From Tetracentron sinense (Eukaryota > Streptophyta > Magnoliopsida > Trochodendrales > Trochodendraceae), in the NCBI GenBank assembly GCA_015143295.1, contig CM026557.1, forward strand, positions 34,047,965 through 34,111,964: a DNA stretch of 64,000 nucleotides, written 5' to 3'. The notes under the pieces were generated by a model that was not told the DNA's origin, did not search any database, and saw only the letters and a list, made by a program, of their open reading frames with translations. The first letter of the stretch is position 1. Every line of letters begins with the position of its first letter. This document shows positions 1 to 11,210 of this stretch, one piece after another. The translations under genes were made by a program, and so were the position numbers.

Positions 1-33
<33 letters not shown>

Positions 34-275
34 ATTTTTTTATTTTTTTTATAATATTATTATTTTTACTAAAAAATAAATTTTTAATAATTCAATCAGA
101 GCTCAAGCCAAGCCAAGCCAAGCTCGAGTATACATGAAAAAATTTCAAACCGAGCCGAGCTCAAGCAAAGATGAAAAAATTTTAAACCGAACCGAGCTCA
201 AGAATAGATGAAAAAATTTCAAACCGAGGCAAGCAGGACCAAAGCCCAGCTTTGCCCGGCTCGAATACAACCCTA
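1..275. repeat. End of a GAGCTC/CAAGC-rich DNA-transposon-like repeat, cut by window edge
   Basis: The first 30 bases are an (AT)n run. From about 95 the sequence is full of CCAAGC, GAGCCGAGC and GAGCTCAAG words and ends with cgaatacaaccctat. The same word family and a matching end (gagtgcaaccctag) close the complete element at 11687-12378, so this is probably another copy seen only from its right end. The ORF predicted across it looks like a chance reading of the repeat. Confidence 0.5.
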
Positions 276-613
276 TCAAAAAGCTCCAAATCCTTGAGAA
301 ATATCGACATTCCCACGAAAATGAAGTTGGGTATTGTTGGTTCGTGTGATGAGTGTAAAGGAGATGGATACTACAGTTGGGTTTCCTTTCAGAATCATTC
401 CCAGAGCCCATGTTGCTGCTCTCCAGTATGTCTCTTTATTGGCATTCTTGGTGAAGCTCAAAACTCGCATATGCAACAAATTGTCGGAGGAGTTCATCTC
501 TTTGTATGCTTAATTATTAATCCTTGGATAATAAGTTAGTTATGGTGCCAAACGTTAGAGTTCCTTAGTTTCAAATAAAAGCAAGTAATATAAAGGAAGC
601 GATTTAAAGCTCT

Positions 614-731
614 CGAGAGTTCCAGCCGCCTGATTGAAAATCGAATGGCCCCAAACATCAAGCAGGGTCCACCATTTAATGCATTCATGCCTTAGGGCAA
701 TTAGATTTTCAATCGAACGGCTCAACTCTCG
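614..731. repeat. Short inverted-repeat element (MITE-like)
   Basis: Two arms of about 28 bases (614-642 and 704-731) are near-complementary: CGAGAGTT then a GCCG block then GATTGAAAATC on the left is mirrored on the right. The interior is about 60 bases. The whole would fold as one hairpin. No coding capacity. Target duplication not certain. The remaining bases of 276-820 hold nothing I can identify. Confidence 0.5.
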
Positions 732-820
732 GTAGTACCTACTACGGAGAGTTTTTGAATAGTTTCCCTAATGTAATTTGGAGATGGGATGTAGAGGCAT
801 GTTAGAGAAGAATACATTTA

Positions 821-1052
821 GAGGGCGTTTGGCAACACAACTATAAGCTTAATAAGTAATTTTTTTTTATATTATAAATAAGCACTTATAATAAGTAGGT
901 ATGGAGCTACTTATTTATAAGTACTTTTTTGGACTCCTAACAACTTTTACATATTGCTTATTTATTTTTACCAAGCAAACTTATTTATAAATAAATACTT
1001 ATTTTCATGAATAAGTAAATAAGAATTAATGATAGTGTTGCCAAACACCCTC
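821..1052. mobile_element. Tourist-like MITE (PIF/Harbinger type), 232 bp
   Basis: Terminal inverted repeats of 18 bases (gagggcgtttggcaacac, and its mirror with one mismatch) flanked by the 3-bp duplication tta at 818-820 and 1053-1055. TTA duplications and a GTTTGG-type terminus are the usual signature of PIF/Harbinger MITEs. The interior is AT-rich and non-coding. Confidence 0.8.
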
Positions 1053-2257
1053 TTAGTCCTACTTTATTCTCCTACTCAAAAAGTGGGAAGGAGATGAAAC
1101 ATCCTGTAACGTTTTCCTTTGTCTTCATTATGTGTTAATGCAAATTGAAAGAAATAATAAAGTTATCTAACTAAATATACTTGAGGATTGTAAAGAGATG
1201 AAAAATAGTCTTTGAATTGGGTTACGTGGGGAGGAAGGGCCAAGGGGGAGATGGAGTGTTTCATGGGAAAATAAAGAGAAGGAATGAAGAGTAAATTAAA
1301 TAGAGAGAGAGATGGGGGAGTTTATTGGGAAGAGAAATAAAGGAGAGAGAGAGAGAGAGAAGGGTTTCTTGGGAAGACAATGACCAAGAAGTGAATAGGA
1401 AAGGAGTTTCACGAAAAAACAATTTCTGTTTTGATTTTTTAAAAAGAATAATGTATCAGATTATTTTGCCATGAAAAAACAGTTCCAGTTTTGATTTTTC
1501 AAAACAAAAAAAAACATGAATCCAGCAAACCTACCTCCACTGGGCCGGAGAAGTGAACTGTTGTACTGGAGGGAAGCCACGGAAGGGCCAAGCTGTGTAT
1601 GCGGACCCATCCTCTCTAATAACTTGACCCTTGCCTTACCAGACAAAGAGTGATAATAGGCCATGTCATAATGCTTGAAACCAATAATATCTTTATAGTA
1701 TTGTATTATTTGAGGTTTAGTTGAATAAGTTGTACTGCTTTGATCCTCATTAGTGAAAAGAGTGTAACTGAAAATGAAAAGTTGATGCTCAGAATCAACT
1801 TGAGCATTTTTATGATTTCTTGAGATTTCCATAAGATGTTCGAGGAAGATTAGTTGATATAAAATTGTGATGCAAAGAAATAGAAGAAAAAAACTTAAAC
1901 GACCAAAACTTGCCCCCGAAGAAAAATAGAGTTGAGACAAAGGATCCAACTCTAGTTTCCCAATAGTTACAGCCTTTTGTTGATGAATAAATTAAGCTCA
2001 AATCAGCAAAGAACTTCCGGAGGGATGCACCACCCAGTCTGTGGTTCACAAAAAATACAAAGCACTCAAATGGATTAATAGATTTGTGCATAACAGTATA
2101 GTAGATCAATTAATGGATAATTATCTCTCTTAATCAGCCAATCTCATCATTTCAAACCAAAAAGACAGGTAACAGAGACCATGCACCTTGCACAGTGAGC
2201 ACCACAAACAATGAGGGAAGATGATGGAGATGGAAGAGGATCAAGATCCAGATCATG
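1053..2257. other. Unassigned region; purine-rich stretch and two overlapping minus-strand ORFs
   Basis: A GA-rich tract (1300-1365, with a pure GA run near 1342) is followed by minus-strand ORFs of 162 codons (1461-1949) and 99 codons (1810-2109). The first reads like exon debris in its 3' half (charged residues, motif GKARVKLLERMGP) but I recognise no family. Given the gene fragment at 2258 and the Helitron-like terminus near 2990, captured exon pieces are a reasonable guess; nothing proves it. Confidence 0.25.
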
Positions 2258-2341
2258 AATCTGGTTGCTGGAGCTATGATGGGTGGATTAGTGCACACGA
2301 TTATGGGCCCCATCGAGAGAGCGGAGCTTCTATTGCAGTCT
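2258..2341 (+). pseudogene. Fragment of a mitochondrial-carrier gene (ADP/ATP translocase family, ER-ANT1-like)
   Basis: Twenty-eight codons read NLVAGAMMGGLVHTI, then MGPIERAELLLQ, then stop. This matches the first repeat of the ADP/ATP carrier family, where the signature is PX(D/E)XX(K/R) followed by LLLQ; here the final basic residue of the signature has become E. The spelling AGAxMGGxVHTIxxPIER is what I know from plant ER-ANT1-type carriers. The reading frame stops at once and no further carrier repeat follows, so this is an isolated exon fragment, not a gene. It is probably cargo of a Helitron or similar element. Recognition is from memory of the family; a protein search would settle it. 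Confidence 0.5.
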
Positions 2342-2954
2342 TAGAATTTCTGACTACGACCACAAATCTGAACCGCTACTGATCCACACCTCCCGATTGA
2401 CTCAGCCACGACACTGGTGTAAGTCATTGACTCACTGGAATCCCTAAACCTCACAAAGAGCTTGACAAAGACGTCCACCCAGAGGGCTATGATCAAGACA
2501 AGGGCAAAAGCTGAAACCGACACACGATCAAAATTCTCTTACTCGGTGACTCCAACAAAAGCAGGAGTATTCTGGCATCTATCTTGGACGGTTCCTCCTC
2601 AGAGTCTCTCGATATGGATTTAGAGAGGGAGAGGGAGAATTTCTTTTGAATGGATTGACTGGTTTAAGTACCTTAAATAAAAGAAAATGTTTGGCTGGAG
2701 ATTTTAGAGAGGGAATGAATGAGGGTGTGGGGGATTAATGAGAGAGAATACCAAAAATTTAGAAACGTATGTGAGTGGGAGATTAATGAGAGGGGGAAGT
2801 TATTGAGAGAACTCTTAAAATTTAAAATCATTGGTAATGGGAGATTGTGGGTCCCACCAATTGATTTTAGTTTGATGACATGGCCTCACAAATGAAGAGG
2901 AGTCCTATGTGGCATCAAAAGAAAGGCATAAGTGGCATCCATAGAAACACACTA

Positions 2955-2995
2955 ACTGTGTTTTATAGTAGTAGCATAGATAGATAGATAGTACA
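2955..2995 (-). mobile_element. Candidate Helitron 5' terminus (minus strand)
   Basis: Read on the minus strand, the sequence starts TCTATCTATGCTACTACTAT and runs on with AAAACACAG, followed by text about tall-grass-type Helitron interiors (gccacataggactcctc). Plant Helitrons begin with TC followed by a CTA/CTACTA-rich leader. If right, the element extends to lower coordinates and would contain the carrier-gene fragment at 2258. No matching minus-strand 3' hairpin with CTRR was found in 1-2900. Confidence 0.35.
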
Positions 2996-3130
2996 TTCTT
3001 TTAGGCTATTGATTAAATAAGATATTGATTATAAAAGTCGTATGTGAGAATTTATGTAAACATACATTTGAGAATGTTTTATTTGATCGTACTCTAGCAA
3101 ATAAATCAAATTTTTTTCTCTTTTTACCCT

Positions 3131-3158
3131 CCTGTGCATCGCACGGGGTGTTTGCTAG
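3131..3158 (+). mobile_element. Helitron 3' terminus: GC hairpin followed by CTAG|T
   Basis: A short GC-rich hairpin (arms cctgtgc and gcacggg around atc, 3131-3147) is followed seven bases later by CTAG and then T. Hairpin plus CTRR inserted before T is the defining 3' end of Helitrons. The same arrangement recurs at 9833 and 49296, so this is a family present several times in the window. The 5' end was not found. Confidence 0.65.
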
Positions 3159-3234
3159 TAGATACTTTATGTCGGTTGCTACCACGTGGCATATCTCTCT
3201 ATTCTCACTTCAGATCAATTACACCGCCCTAGAG

Positions 3235-4072
3235 TGAGAGCCGCCGAGGACGTCGGCTGCGGAAGCGTGGTGGTATGTTACATGCCTTTAATAAGTAAAT
3301 TAATCTTCCGCACCTCATCAGGCCGGTCTTTTGAGGAGTATTGGTCAAGGCACTTATCAATGGTATCAGAGCCAGACACCACGTCATGAGTTCGAGTCAT
3401 GGAAATGGCTACTTGGGAAAGGGTTATGGAAAAAAGGCTGGAGAAGTGTCCCGCCCCAGAGTGAAAGCCACCGCAGAAAGGGTTGTTGGGAATGTAGACA
3501 ACCTTTAGCAAATTGCCCAGGGAGGTGGCAGGGGGGGCAGCGCCCCCCTGCGACGAAAATCGATATTTTGCATTTCTGTAGGGGTATTTTTGGTCTTACA
3601 GTTTAACCCTAAACATATAGCTGTATGCTTATTTTTTAGGTTTAACGAGTGTGAGTAGTGGCCGTAATTTTTCTAAGAGAAAAAAAAAAACTCTGTGTAT
3701 TCTATATCTTCAATATAGTGAATTGGTGTGGCTCCCAAGGACGTAGGCACGTTGCCGAACCTCGTATATCCGTGTGTTTTGTCTCTATTTTCTTCTCTGC
3801 AATTTTTCTATTTGTTGTGTGATTTCTGTGATTCATAGTTTCTCAAGATCCGAAGGGTTTAAGGATTAAACGCGTGGTTTAAATCCCAACAAGGGCTACC
3901 TAAGGAGGGCTATGGAAAAAAAAAATCCAGAAAAGTGCCCCGCCCTAGAGTGAGAGCCACCGAGGACGTCGACTGCAGAAGCGTGGTGGTATGTTATGTG
4001 CCTTTAATAAGTAAATTGATCTGCACCTCATCAGGCCGGTCTTTTGAGGAGTATTGGTCAAGGCACTTATCA
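3235..4072 (+). mobile_element. TRIM-like element: 125-bp terminal direct repeats and an initiator-Met primer site
   Basis: Two direct repeats, 3235-3359 and 3951-4072, both begin TGAGAG, end CTTATCA and differ at only a few positions. Directly after the first lies TGGTATCAGAGCC (3361-3373), the classical tRNA-iMet primer binding site. A purine-rich tract (about 3915-3935) lies shortly before the second. Length, TG...CA ends, primer site and absence of coding fit a terminal-repeat retrotransposon in miniature. The interior has been enlarged by a copia solo LTR. Homology continues about 11 bases left of the first TG and no clean target duplication was found, which is why confidence is moderate. 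Both outer flanks contain cacgtggcata. Confidence 0.45.
3484..3891 (+). mobile_element. Solo LTR of a Ty1/copia element (408 bp)
   Basis: The segment begins TGTTGGG and ends CCCAACA, perfectly mirrored copia-type LTR ends, with flanking 5-mers agggt (3479-3483) and agggc (3892-3896), a target duplication with one mismatch. The second half carries the usual copia R-U5 wording (GGACGTAGGCACGTTGCCGA). A strong GC hairpin (about 3527-3555, G7 against C6) sits near the start. No internal region remains, so it is a solo LTR left by recombination, nested in the TRIM-like element. Confidence 0.75.
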
Positions 4073-4734
4073 AGTGTCTACTCACGTGGCATACTACTTT
4101 TAGCCGAACCAATAAGTTGGCCCCATGTCGTCACTAATTAAGCCAATTATTGGGTCAATTTTCAGTTCCATTCATAAATCTCCAAAATTAATTGCAATAA
4201 AGAATATTTATTTTGCCTTGAGCAAATCAAGAGTCTCATACACTCCCTCTTTAAATTAATTTGTTTTAATTTTTAGATGAAAAAAATTCAAGAGACTCTT
4301 ACCTATCTCGTTCCAATTAATTACATTAAATTATTTTATTTTTGCATTGTTTAGACACCTCTTTACTCTCAAGTCTCATCCATTCCTCTCCCCCAAGTAA
4401 TTACTTTTCACGTTACACCTCTCCAACCAACCCACGTCTTCACTACTCTGATAGTAACTTCAAAACCATGTATATAGAGCGATTTTAGAGCATCATCCAT
4501 CTCTTTTTCCAGGTGTAAGAAAGGGTATTACGACATAAACACGACACTCTCATATATGTGTTAGGGTATAATCTCGACGCTCTCGTCTCTCTCACCTCTC
4601 TTCTATCTCCGGTGACTGATCTCATTGATCTCTTCGACGACGACCGACAAGTAGTCCATTCTCTCTTCCTCTTCTCTTCTTCTTCTCTTTTGCATCTCTG
4701 TAATCCTCTTGCTTTGGCTATGAATGGTAAGCTA

Positions 4735-4971
4735 TCGGACGAAAGAGACCTCAAGATCATCAACACCGCTGCCTTCACCATGGAGAGGGAAGATCACATG
4801 CACCATTTATCTTGGTCTGATAATTCCTCTGTATTTTTAAGTTAATAAGGCTTTTTTCTTCTTTTCTTGAATATTTATATGTGCAGCCAATTGCACAGGG
4901 ATGAAAAAAATTCCTCTTTTGGAGGTTACAAGCTTCCACATCCTCTGCGGTGCATAATCGTTGTTAGGGTT
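4735..4971 (+). pseudogene. Decayed fragment of the RNA polymerase II subunit RPB11 gene
   Basis: Two blocks match the small RPB11/AC19-type subunit of nuclear RNA polymerase. Block one (4735-4797) reads SDERDLKIINTAAF then TMEREDH, the conserved strand preceding the dimerisation helix. Block two (4888-4971) reads QLHRDEKNSSFGGYK then LPHPLRCIIVVRV, matching the LHRD...FAGYxLPHPL...IIVRI core. The invariant segment between them (usually T-I/L-G-N-I) is missing and the spacer looks intronic (T-rich, ends tgtgcag). The two blocks lie in different frames and the C-terminal helix is absent. So this is a genomic fragment with intron remnants, not a functional gene and not a processed copy. Capture by a DNA transposon is likely. 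Confidence 0.6.
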
Positions 4972-5469
4972 GGTGTTTTTCTGTCCTCCTTGCATTTTGA
5001 TTTTGTGAATGTTTAGCAAAGCTAATATGTTTTTCTCTCCTTCTAGCATTTGTCTCTCCTTCTTACATTGATATTTAGTAAAGCTTTTATGGATTCCCAT
5101 AATTTTAGAATCTGTGCGATCAACCTTTTGAGGTTCATGTAAGTAAGCAATCTGAATACCTGTTATTTTTGCCATTTTAAGCATTGATTGCTTTTCTGTA
5201 TTATTTTGGGCAATAAACTTCAATGTTAGTTATATTTGTTTTCCCCTATCCAAGGCAGGCTTACTGTTTTGATGCCATTGTTTGTGACAGTTAAGTCCAC
5301 ACACATTCAACAAAAAAATAATAATAAATAAGTCCACACACATTGCTCAAACATTCAACTCGCTAAATTTTGCATCCCTTCCATCTGTGTTTACTTCACC
5401 ATATGCCAGTTCTCACAATAAATCTAGATTTTTAAGAACTAGCTATTGAGCTGCCACAGACCTTGAAAT

Positions 5470-5971
5470 ATGATTGTGGTAGCCCTCACAGTAGTCAAAC
5501 ACTGCCATAATAGTAAGAAAGACCCTGAACTGGATATGGATGCCACATCGGCATCACTTATTCAATTTGTTCCTGAGGTCCTAAAAAATAAACCATTTGA
5601 AAGTGAAATACAACTGCAGGGTATATGTCAGTTTGAGAAAAATAAAAAAGAAGCGCCGTGATGTGATTGGGCGAATTTGATTTCTGATGCTTCTTATCTG
5701 TTAAATTTTTATTCACCTATCGACACAGGCTTCTAAGGGACAGGACCAGAAATCTGTAGATCCTGGAACAAGTTTCCTTCTCGTGTCACAGCTTCCATGT
5801 AATGATACTACTGATTTGCAGAAAACACAACATGTTGTGCCACTTGGTTCTTGTGAACAACATGAAATGGAAGATCTTGCCACTCAATCAGGAGAAGTTG
5901 AAGAACCAACTGAAACAGATCAAACACCAGTCAAGTGCAGCATAGGTTGCTCTCTGTCAAGGCCAGGCTAA
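5470..5971 (+). pseudogene. Two exon-like coding blocks of an unrecognised gene
   Basis: Block one (5470-5661, 63 codons) and block two (from 5729 after the splice-acceptor-like cgacacag to a stop at 5969-5971, 80 codons) have coding-like composition: acidic, Ser/Thr/Gln-rich, e.g. MEDLATQSGEVEEPTETDQ. No GT donor joins them in frame. I do not recognise the family. They lie 0.5-1 kb downstream of the RPB11-like fragment in the same orientation, so they may be part of the same captured cargo. A protein search against plant proteomes would decide. Confidence 0.3.
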
Positions 5972-6564
5972 CAGTAAGTTCAATTTTTCTATAGCACTCG
6001 AGTCCTCGGAGTTCCAAACAAAAGGTAGCAACAGCTAGCTCTGTACACTCTCTTTCTCATACCTTGCTAATTCTCTCCAAGTTCAGCCATCATGGATTCG
6101 GTTGAACAGACGGATAATCAGCAAACTCCCTGCCTTTAGACTTTGTACCTGAACTATAAAAACTAATCGGTGATCCATTTAAATTTATCATAAGAAAAAT
6201 ATACACAACAATATGAATGTAGTCCCTCAAATTTCAGCAATCTTGGTTCACTATTTATTGCTTATTCAAGTGTTCTTGATTGATGTACATTTATTCCTTC
6301 TACATTTTATTAACTAGAGTTTAGGGAGTTCCAATAAGAAGACGTTAGCTCGCAAATCGCACATATTCTCTAAACTCATTTTCAGTAGTTGATTGGTTGT
6401 TACCAATCAGGAAAAAAAATAGTTGATTAGAAGTATCGGATTCCTATGCTTAATTCTTTCTTCAAAGATTCATTCAGTACTTTGAGAAATAAGAGAACAG
6501 AGAGGATGTGCACACTGCACAAAAACTATGTGAAAAAAATAAGTTAATCTTAAGGAATACCCTT

Positions 6565-6602
<38 letters not shown>

Positions 6603-9600
6603 AAAGTTTGTACTCAGCTCTAATTTGAACATGGTGAATAGCTTATCCAGTAATATGTATCTCAAGTACCTAATGGTGGAAATCTTGAGTCTCTGAGCCT
6701 TGATCTTCCTCAAGTCCTAATAAATCCTAAGCATATCAAACAAATATCGACTCATGATAATCTTTTAGAAGAATATTTAAAAGTCAAGAAAGCCCTGAAT
6801 GCAACCTAGCTCAAATATGTAGGCTTCCAATTCTTTCTGAGGTGAAATAGAGTAATTACTAAATTTAATTTGAGTAGCCACCCAACATCCCGAAGCTCTG
6901 ATTCGTTTTTTCTTTTGCTTCAACCCATAAGCACGGTGAGTTATTTCCTCTAAATCGGAGCCAATAAGAAAGGCATATAAGAAATGAAAGATTATCAATA
7001 GAGAATAAGAATTGGAAAGCATGGTGCAGTTCTGCCATGCTTTTTCGTTGATTAGAAAGCCACCTAACGACTTTGTTGGGTGGATAAGCTATTCACCATG
7101 GTGCAGTTCTGCCATGCTTTTCTTAAGTCCACACCACCCAACATCACGACTTGTGAGCCAATAAGAAAGCCACCTAACTGTCAGGTTTTCCTCTAAATCG
7201 GTTCTGCACCATGTATCTTCTATGGAATGAAATAACCTCACAAGTCGTGATGGCAGAACTGTAGAAGAAAACCTGTTTCCAAAAGAATCTTTAAAGAAAC
7301 AAACCCTTTCATTCAAATACAAAGGACTAAACTCAGCTAGGTGCAATATTTTGAATTCGATTTGGGAAAGGGAAATGGTAATAATTGTTAGGGTTTTTCT
7401 TATTATTAAATAAAAACCCATGTGGTCCGACGTAATCCTTAGTTTTCAAAAACTCGGATTGTATTGCTGTCAATAGAGAATAATAAGGTTAAGGGGTCTC
7501 ACTAAAGAAAAGTGATCAAACAGGGACCCTTAAGTGTTATTAAAGCTAACAAGATGGTCAGAGTTGACGACCATTAGATCTTTGGTGTGAATCCTCTCAG
7601 CCATTGGATCTTATGATGGGTAGGGTTCCAAGGGTATATAAAGAAAGGAGAAGTCCTTTTCTCTTACGTCATTTAGAAGCCCCATTGAATTAGACCTAAG
7701 TTCAGACCAAAAAAAAAAATTAGACCTAAGGAGAAAAGAGAAGACTCCTCTCATCCTCTCAAGCGCCAAGAAACTCAGCATCACACTGTGAAGGGAATAG
7801 AGAAATTCCAGCGAAAGGTATGAGATTATCTATTTCAATCCCTGTCTTTTCTGATTATGAATTCTAGAAAATTAATTGCATGATCTAGATCTATGATTGG
7901 TATAATATTGTTTAGATTTAAACTGTTTATTATTCTGAAACCCAATAATAATAACATCCCCTCAATCACTAGCACTAACTAATGTGAGATGATACATTCT
8001 TTATATAAATCACTGGACATTCTCACTATAAGTAGCAAGGAACGTAATGATGTTTAGATTTATTAGCACGTCAATGTCTAACTACGCTTACAAATTTTAT
8101 TGTGTACTAAATTTTGTCATCCTTACATTCATTTTTGTCACCCTCATGTTCATTTAGGCAATACAGTGACTTCTAATCTACCCCATTAGTTGGTACTTAT
8201 TTTTTTTATTGGTTTGTGATTATCAATATATACCTACAATCATTATGTATTGATTATGATAGAGAGATGCTTGGCCGTTACAACTCTTGATAAACACAAT
8301 TTTTCTCACTCTCCCTCTTGATATCCCTCTCATAAAAAGCACCCTCATAAGTAACATTTTATTTGATCTCATGCGTAAGGAGTATTGATGATCCCAGAGA
8401 AGTTTGATAATTTCTCTCGGTATGCTTCCAAAATTCTAATCATCTTTATTTGCTTTTGTTGATCAATCAAATTTATGAAATGGTAGAGAGGAGCTTTGAT
8501 TCTTCTCAGTGTAGTTATTCTCATTCCTTTTTATATTTTCGTGCATCACACGGGTCTCAAACTTAACGAAGGGAAATAATTGTATACTACATTAAAGCCA
8601 AGGATGCAACTTTTCGTTTTTATTTAAAAAAATTGTGGAGGCTAGGCAACTCTTCACGTCTAGTTGTATTTGATTGGTTAAATGTAACATACATCTAATT
8701 GTATTTGATTAGTTAAATGTAACAATAAGTTGTAATGTTTTGATTGGTTACTTACCTGGTTGTTGGTCCTTTTTGTACACCAAGAAAAGCAAAACTACAA
8801 GACATACAGGTTGCCACTTCTTAATACAAATACCATATAAATATTGTTGTAATATCTTTCTAATATCACTTAGAAATAACTGAAGATATTTGAGATTATT
8901 AAAGCAAACAGCTGGACCTACATGTATATTATTTAAATATTTTTGTGGAGTCCGTGTTTATCTTTTATATTTTTTTTAATTTCCTATAAACTTGGTTGTG
9001 TGAGAGACGAGTTGTATATTTACTAATAATCAGTTCCGATGGCACACCTCAACTCCTCATGGCCCGGGTGTTGCTTAAGGGCAGTACTGGGTTGGGTACT
9101 TGCCTTTATAGATCACATGTCTAGATATCAAAATACCACAAACAAACTTGGTGATCTATCTAAACTTGGAAACAATAGGTATGGTGTTGGTTTGGAAGGA
9201 TCGTATTAGACTCACCACATACCCAAGGGGTTAATCCTAAGCTCAATTCGGTGATTCTTTATCTCATAATGGGGGCTTTGATCCCTGCTTACCAATTGGG
9301 AATATCTCACAGTTGAAGACTTATTCTTCTTTCATTTAGCTCAAAATAGATGGTTAGGTTGTTCTTTACCTCCATAGAGAAGCGACCCTCCTATAATCCA
9401 CCGAGAGATGCTCAGCCATCAACATACTTCTGGATTCCAAGCTTATTGCTAAAGCCGCTAATATTAGTTTTTCACGGCTTGCATTGGAGATTATGAAGAG
9501 ATTGTACCCCCCCCCCCCCCAATTGAAGTGGAGGTGGAATCATATTCAATCACAATTGCACTCCCCTTAAGTTCAATCACACTCACAAGTCAAGATGTGA

Positions 9601-9832
9601 CCCTTTTAACCATTATTAACTGTGGTTAAGATTTATTAATCCTTATGGCTCAACAATTTAATCTTATTTTAAAAAAAATATATTTAAAAAAAATTAACCC
9701 CTAAGAGTTAAAATGTCTTACCTAGAGTTAGAAGAGGCTCAGTGAATGCCATAGAACTCTCCGAATGCATTGATGATTTAATAATAATTATTTTTCTTTA
9801 TCTTTTCTTTCATCCATGTCTATGTTATACTA
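5972..9832. other. AT-rich non-coding stretch with small repeats
   Basis: No gene is supported here. Visible items: an (AT)n microsatellite at about 6569-6598; a 9-bp-arm hairpin around 7016-7045 (arms AAAGCATGG/CCATGCTTT) whose core recurs as a direct repeat near 7098; a TATA-like tatataaa at 7635-7642 followed by a purine-rich leader and a possible splice donor (gcgaaaggtatgag, about 7811), which may be a promoter remnant; a Helitron-type hairpin without CTRR at 8540-8554; and a run of 14 C at 9507-9520. Confidence 0.4.
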
Positions 9833-9861
9833 CCTGTGCATTTACACGGGGTATTTGCTGG
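9833..9861 (+). mobile_element. Helitron 3' terminus: hairpin followed by CTGG|T
   Basis: Hairpin arms cctgtgca/tacacgggg (9833-9851) are followed by tatttg and then CTGG|T (9858-9862). This is the same hairpin-plus-CTRR layout and nearly the same wording as at 3131-3158 (tgtttgCTAG), with a diverged loop and CTGG for CTAG. No 5' end identified. Confidence 0.5.
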
Positions 9862-10059
9862 TATATATATATATGTAGGAGACGAAAAATTAATGTCCCT
9901 TTTAGTTGCACTCCTGTTTTCTGTTTTTGAAAACAAAAATTTGAAAATTTTTACACAAAAAAAATGTTTTCGGTAAACATGTTTCTATTTTCTATTTTAA
10001 AAAATTAGTAACAAAATTTTTGAAAATCAAAGTAATATCATGAACCCACTATTATTCAT

Positions 10060-10612
10060 CCACTCACAACCACCACCACACTACTACCCACCACTATCAC
10101 TCACCACTCACAACCACCACCACACTACTACCGACCACCACCACAACACCACCACCACCCACCACCATCACTACCACCACCACCCACAACCACAACCACA
10201 ACCAAAACTACTACTACACCACTACCCACCACCCACCGCCACCACCACCACAAGGCACCTCCACACTACCACCACAACCACCACCCACTACCCACCACCA
10301 CCACCACCACACAACCACAACTACTACCCACCACCACCACCTCCACCACCACCACACCACCCAGCACCACCATCACCACACCACCACCCACTACACACCT
10401 CCACACTACCACCACCACCCATTACACACCTCCACACTACCACCACAACCATACCACTACACCACCACCTCCACCACCCACCCACCCACCCACCCACCAC
10501 TACCACCACCACCATCACCACCACACCACCACCACCCACTACGAACCTCCATACCATCACTACACCACCCACCATCACCACGACCACACTACACCCACAA
10601 CAACCACATTGA
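10060..10612. repeat. CAC/ACC microsatellite-like array (about 550 bp)
   Basis: The top strand is almost only C and A with scattered T; only a handful of G occur in over 500 bases. The unit is a degenerate CAC/CCA trinucleotide with ACT and CCCA interruptions. It opens a 190-codon His/Pro/Thr ORF on the plus strand and an 87-codon Val/Gly ORF on the minus strand; both are composition artefacts. It lies inside a transposon-like segment whose end (10617-10795) reappears inverted beside the GGT array at 14.3 kb. Confidence 0.85.
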
Positions 10613-10616
10613 AATT

Positions 10617-10795
10617 ATGTAATCCTATTTACCAAACATATTTTTTTATTTTCCTTTTATTAAAACAAGTAACGGTTAATAATGCCACACGTGTTTGTTA
10701 CTTAAAAAAATTGAAAACTGACTGTTGTTTCTAATTTTTAAAAACATAAAATAAAAACATGAAAACGAAAGTGTATCCAAACGGCCCTGAATTTT
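10617..10795 (-). mobile_element. MITE-like end adjoining the CAC array
   Basis: Read on the minus strand it begins cagggccgtttggatacac, a common plant hAT/MITE-type terminus, and runs through aagtaac and cgttacttgtttt blocks to the CAC array. The same order of blocks (gtttggatacac, caaattttttaag, gttacttgttttaa, ggtaaat) occurs on the plus strand at 13085-13185 and 14237-14300, where it leads into a GGT array. So the same family, in opposite orientations, borders both trinucleotide arrays. Confidence 0.55.
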
Positions 10796-10796
10796 A

Positions 10797-11210
10797 GTAT
10801 TTTGGTGCGCCAATAACTTATAACCAGACTACCAGTTATATATTTTAATCTTATAACCCATTTATTATTTTTTATCTACAGTGACTTCACGGGGAACTGA
10901 TCTGCAGAATCATATTATTTATTTACGTACTATGTATCTAATTACCCAATAAAGGGTAACGAAGTAAGTGGACGATTAGGTTATCACCACTCTTAGGATC
11001 TAAATGTCTTAACATCCCCATAATTTCTGCTCACGCTTCTACAGGCAGTCACATGTTCCTTTCCCCTCCTTAATCGTGGTTAAGCTTAACCAACTCAAAG
11101 TTAATATTTTATATTCATTTCTAAAAACCAAGGTTATATTTATTAACCATAGAGGTAAGTGAATCTTAACCAAAGTTCATGGGTGTTAAAAGGGACATAT
11201 GGTGGCCTGC
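10797..11210 (+). repeat. Dispersed repeat F2, copy without the 530-bp MITE
   Basis: This segment, from gtattttggtg to ggtggcctgc, is homologous to 46705-47583 apart from a 530-bp insertion there. The uninterrupted target gtatctaattaccc is at 10934-10947. Its end wording (gaatcttaacc ... aaaagggacat) also recurs near 52727-52775. No coding capacity. It is probably a non-autonomous DNA transposon or fragment of one. Confidence 0.65.

Noticed and set aside
4485..4845. Intact short gene around the RPB11-like block
   Set aside because: The conserved segment between the two blocks is missing, they are in different frames and the C-terminal half is absent.
7635..7830. Promoter and first exon of a host gene
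   Set aside because: A TATA-like box and a possible splice donor are present, but no coding sequence follows in the next kilobases.
10040..10612. 190-codon His/Pro/Thr-rich ORF
   Set aside because: It is the translation of a CAC trinucleotide array; the opposite strand also yields a long low-complexity ORF.
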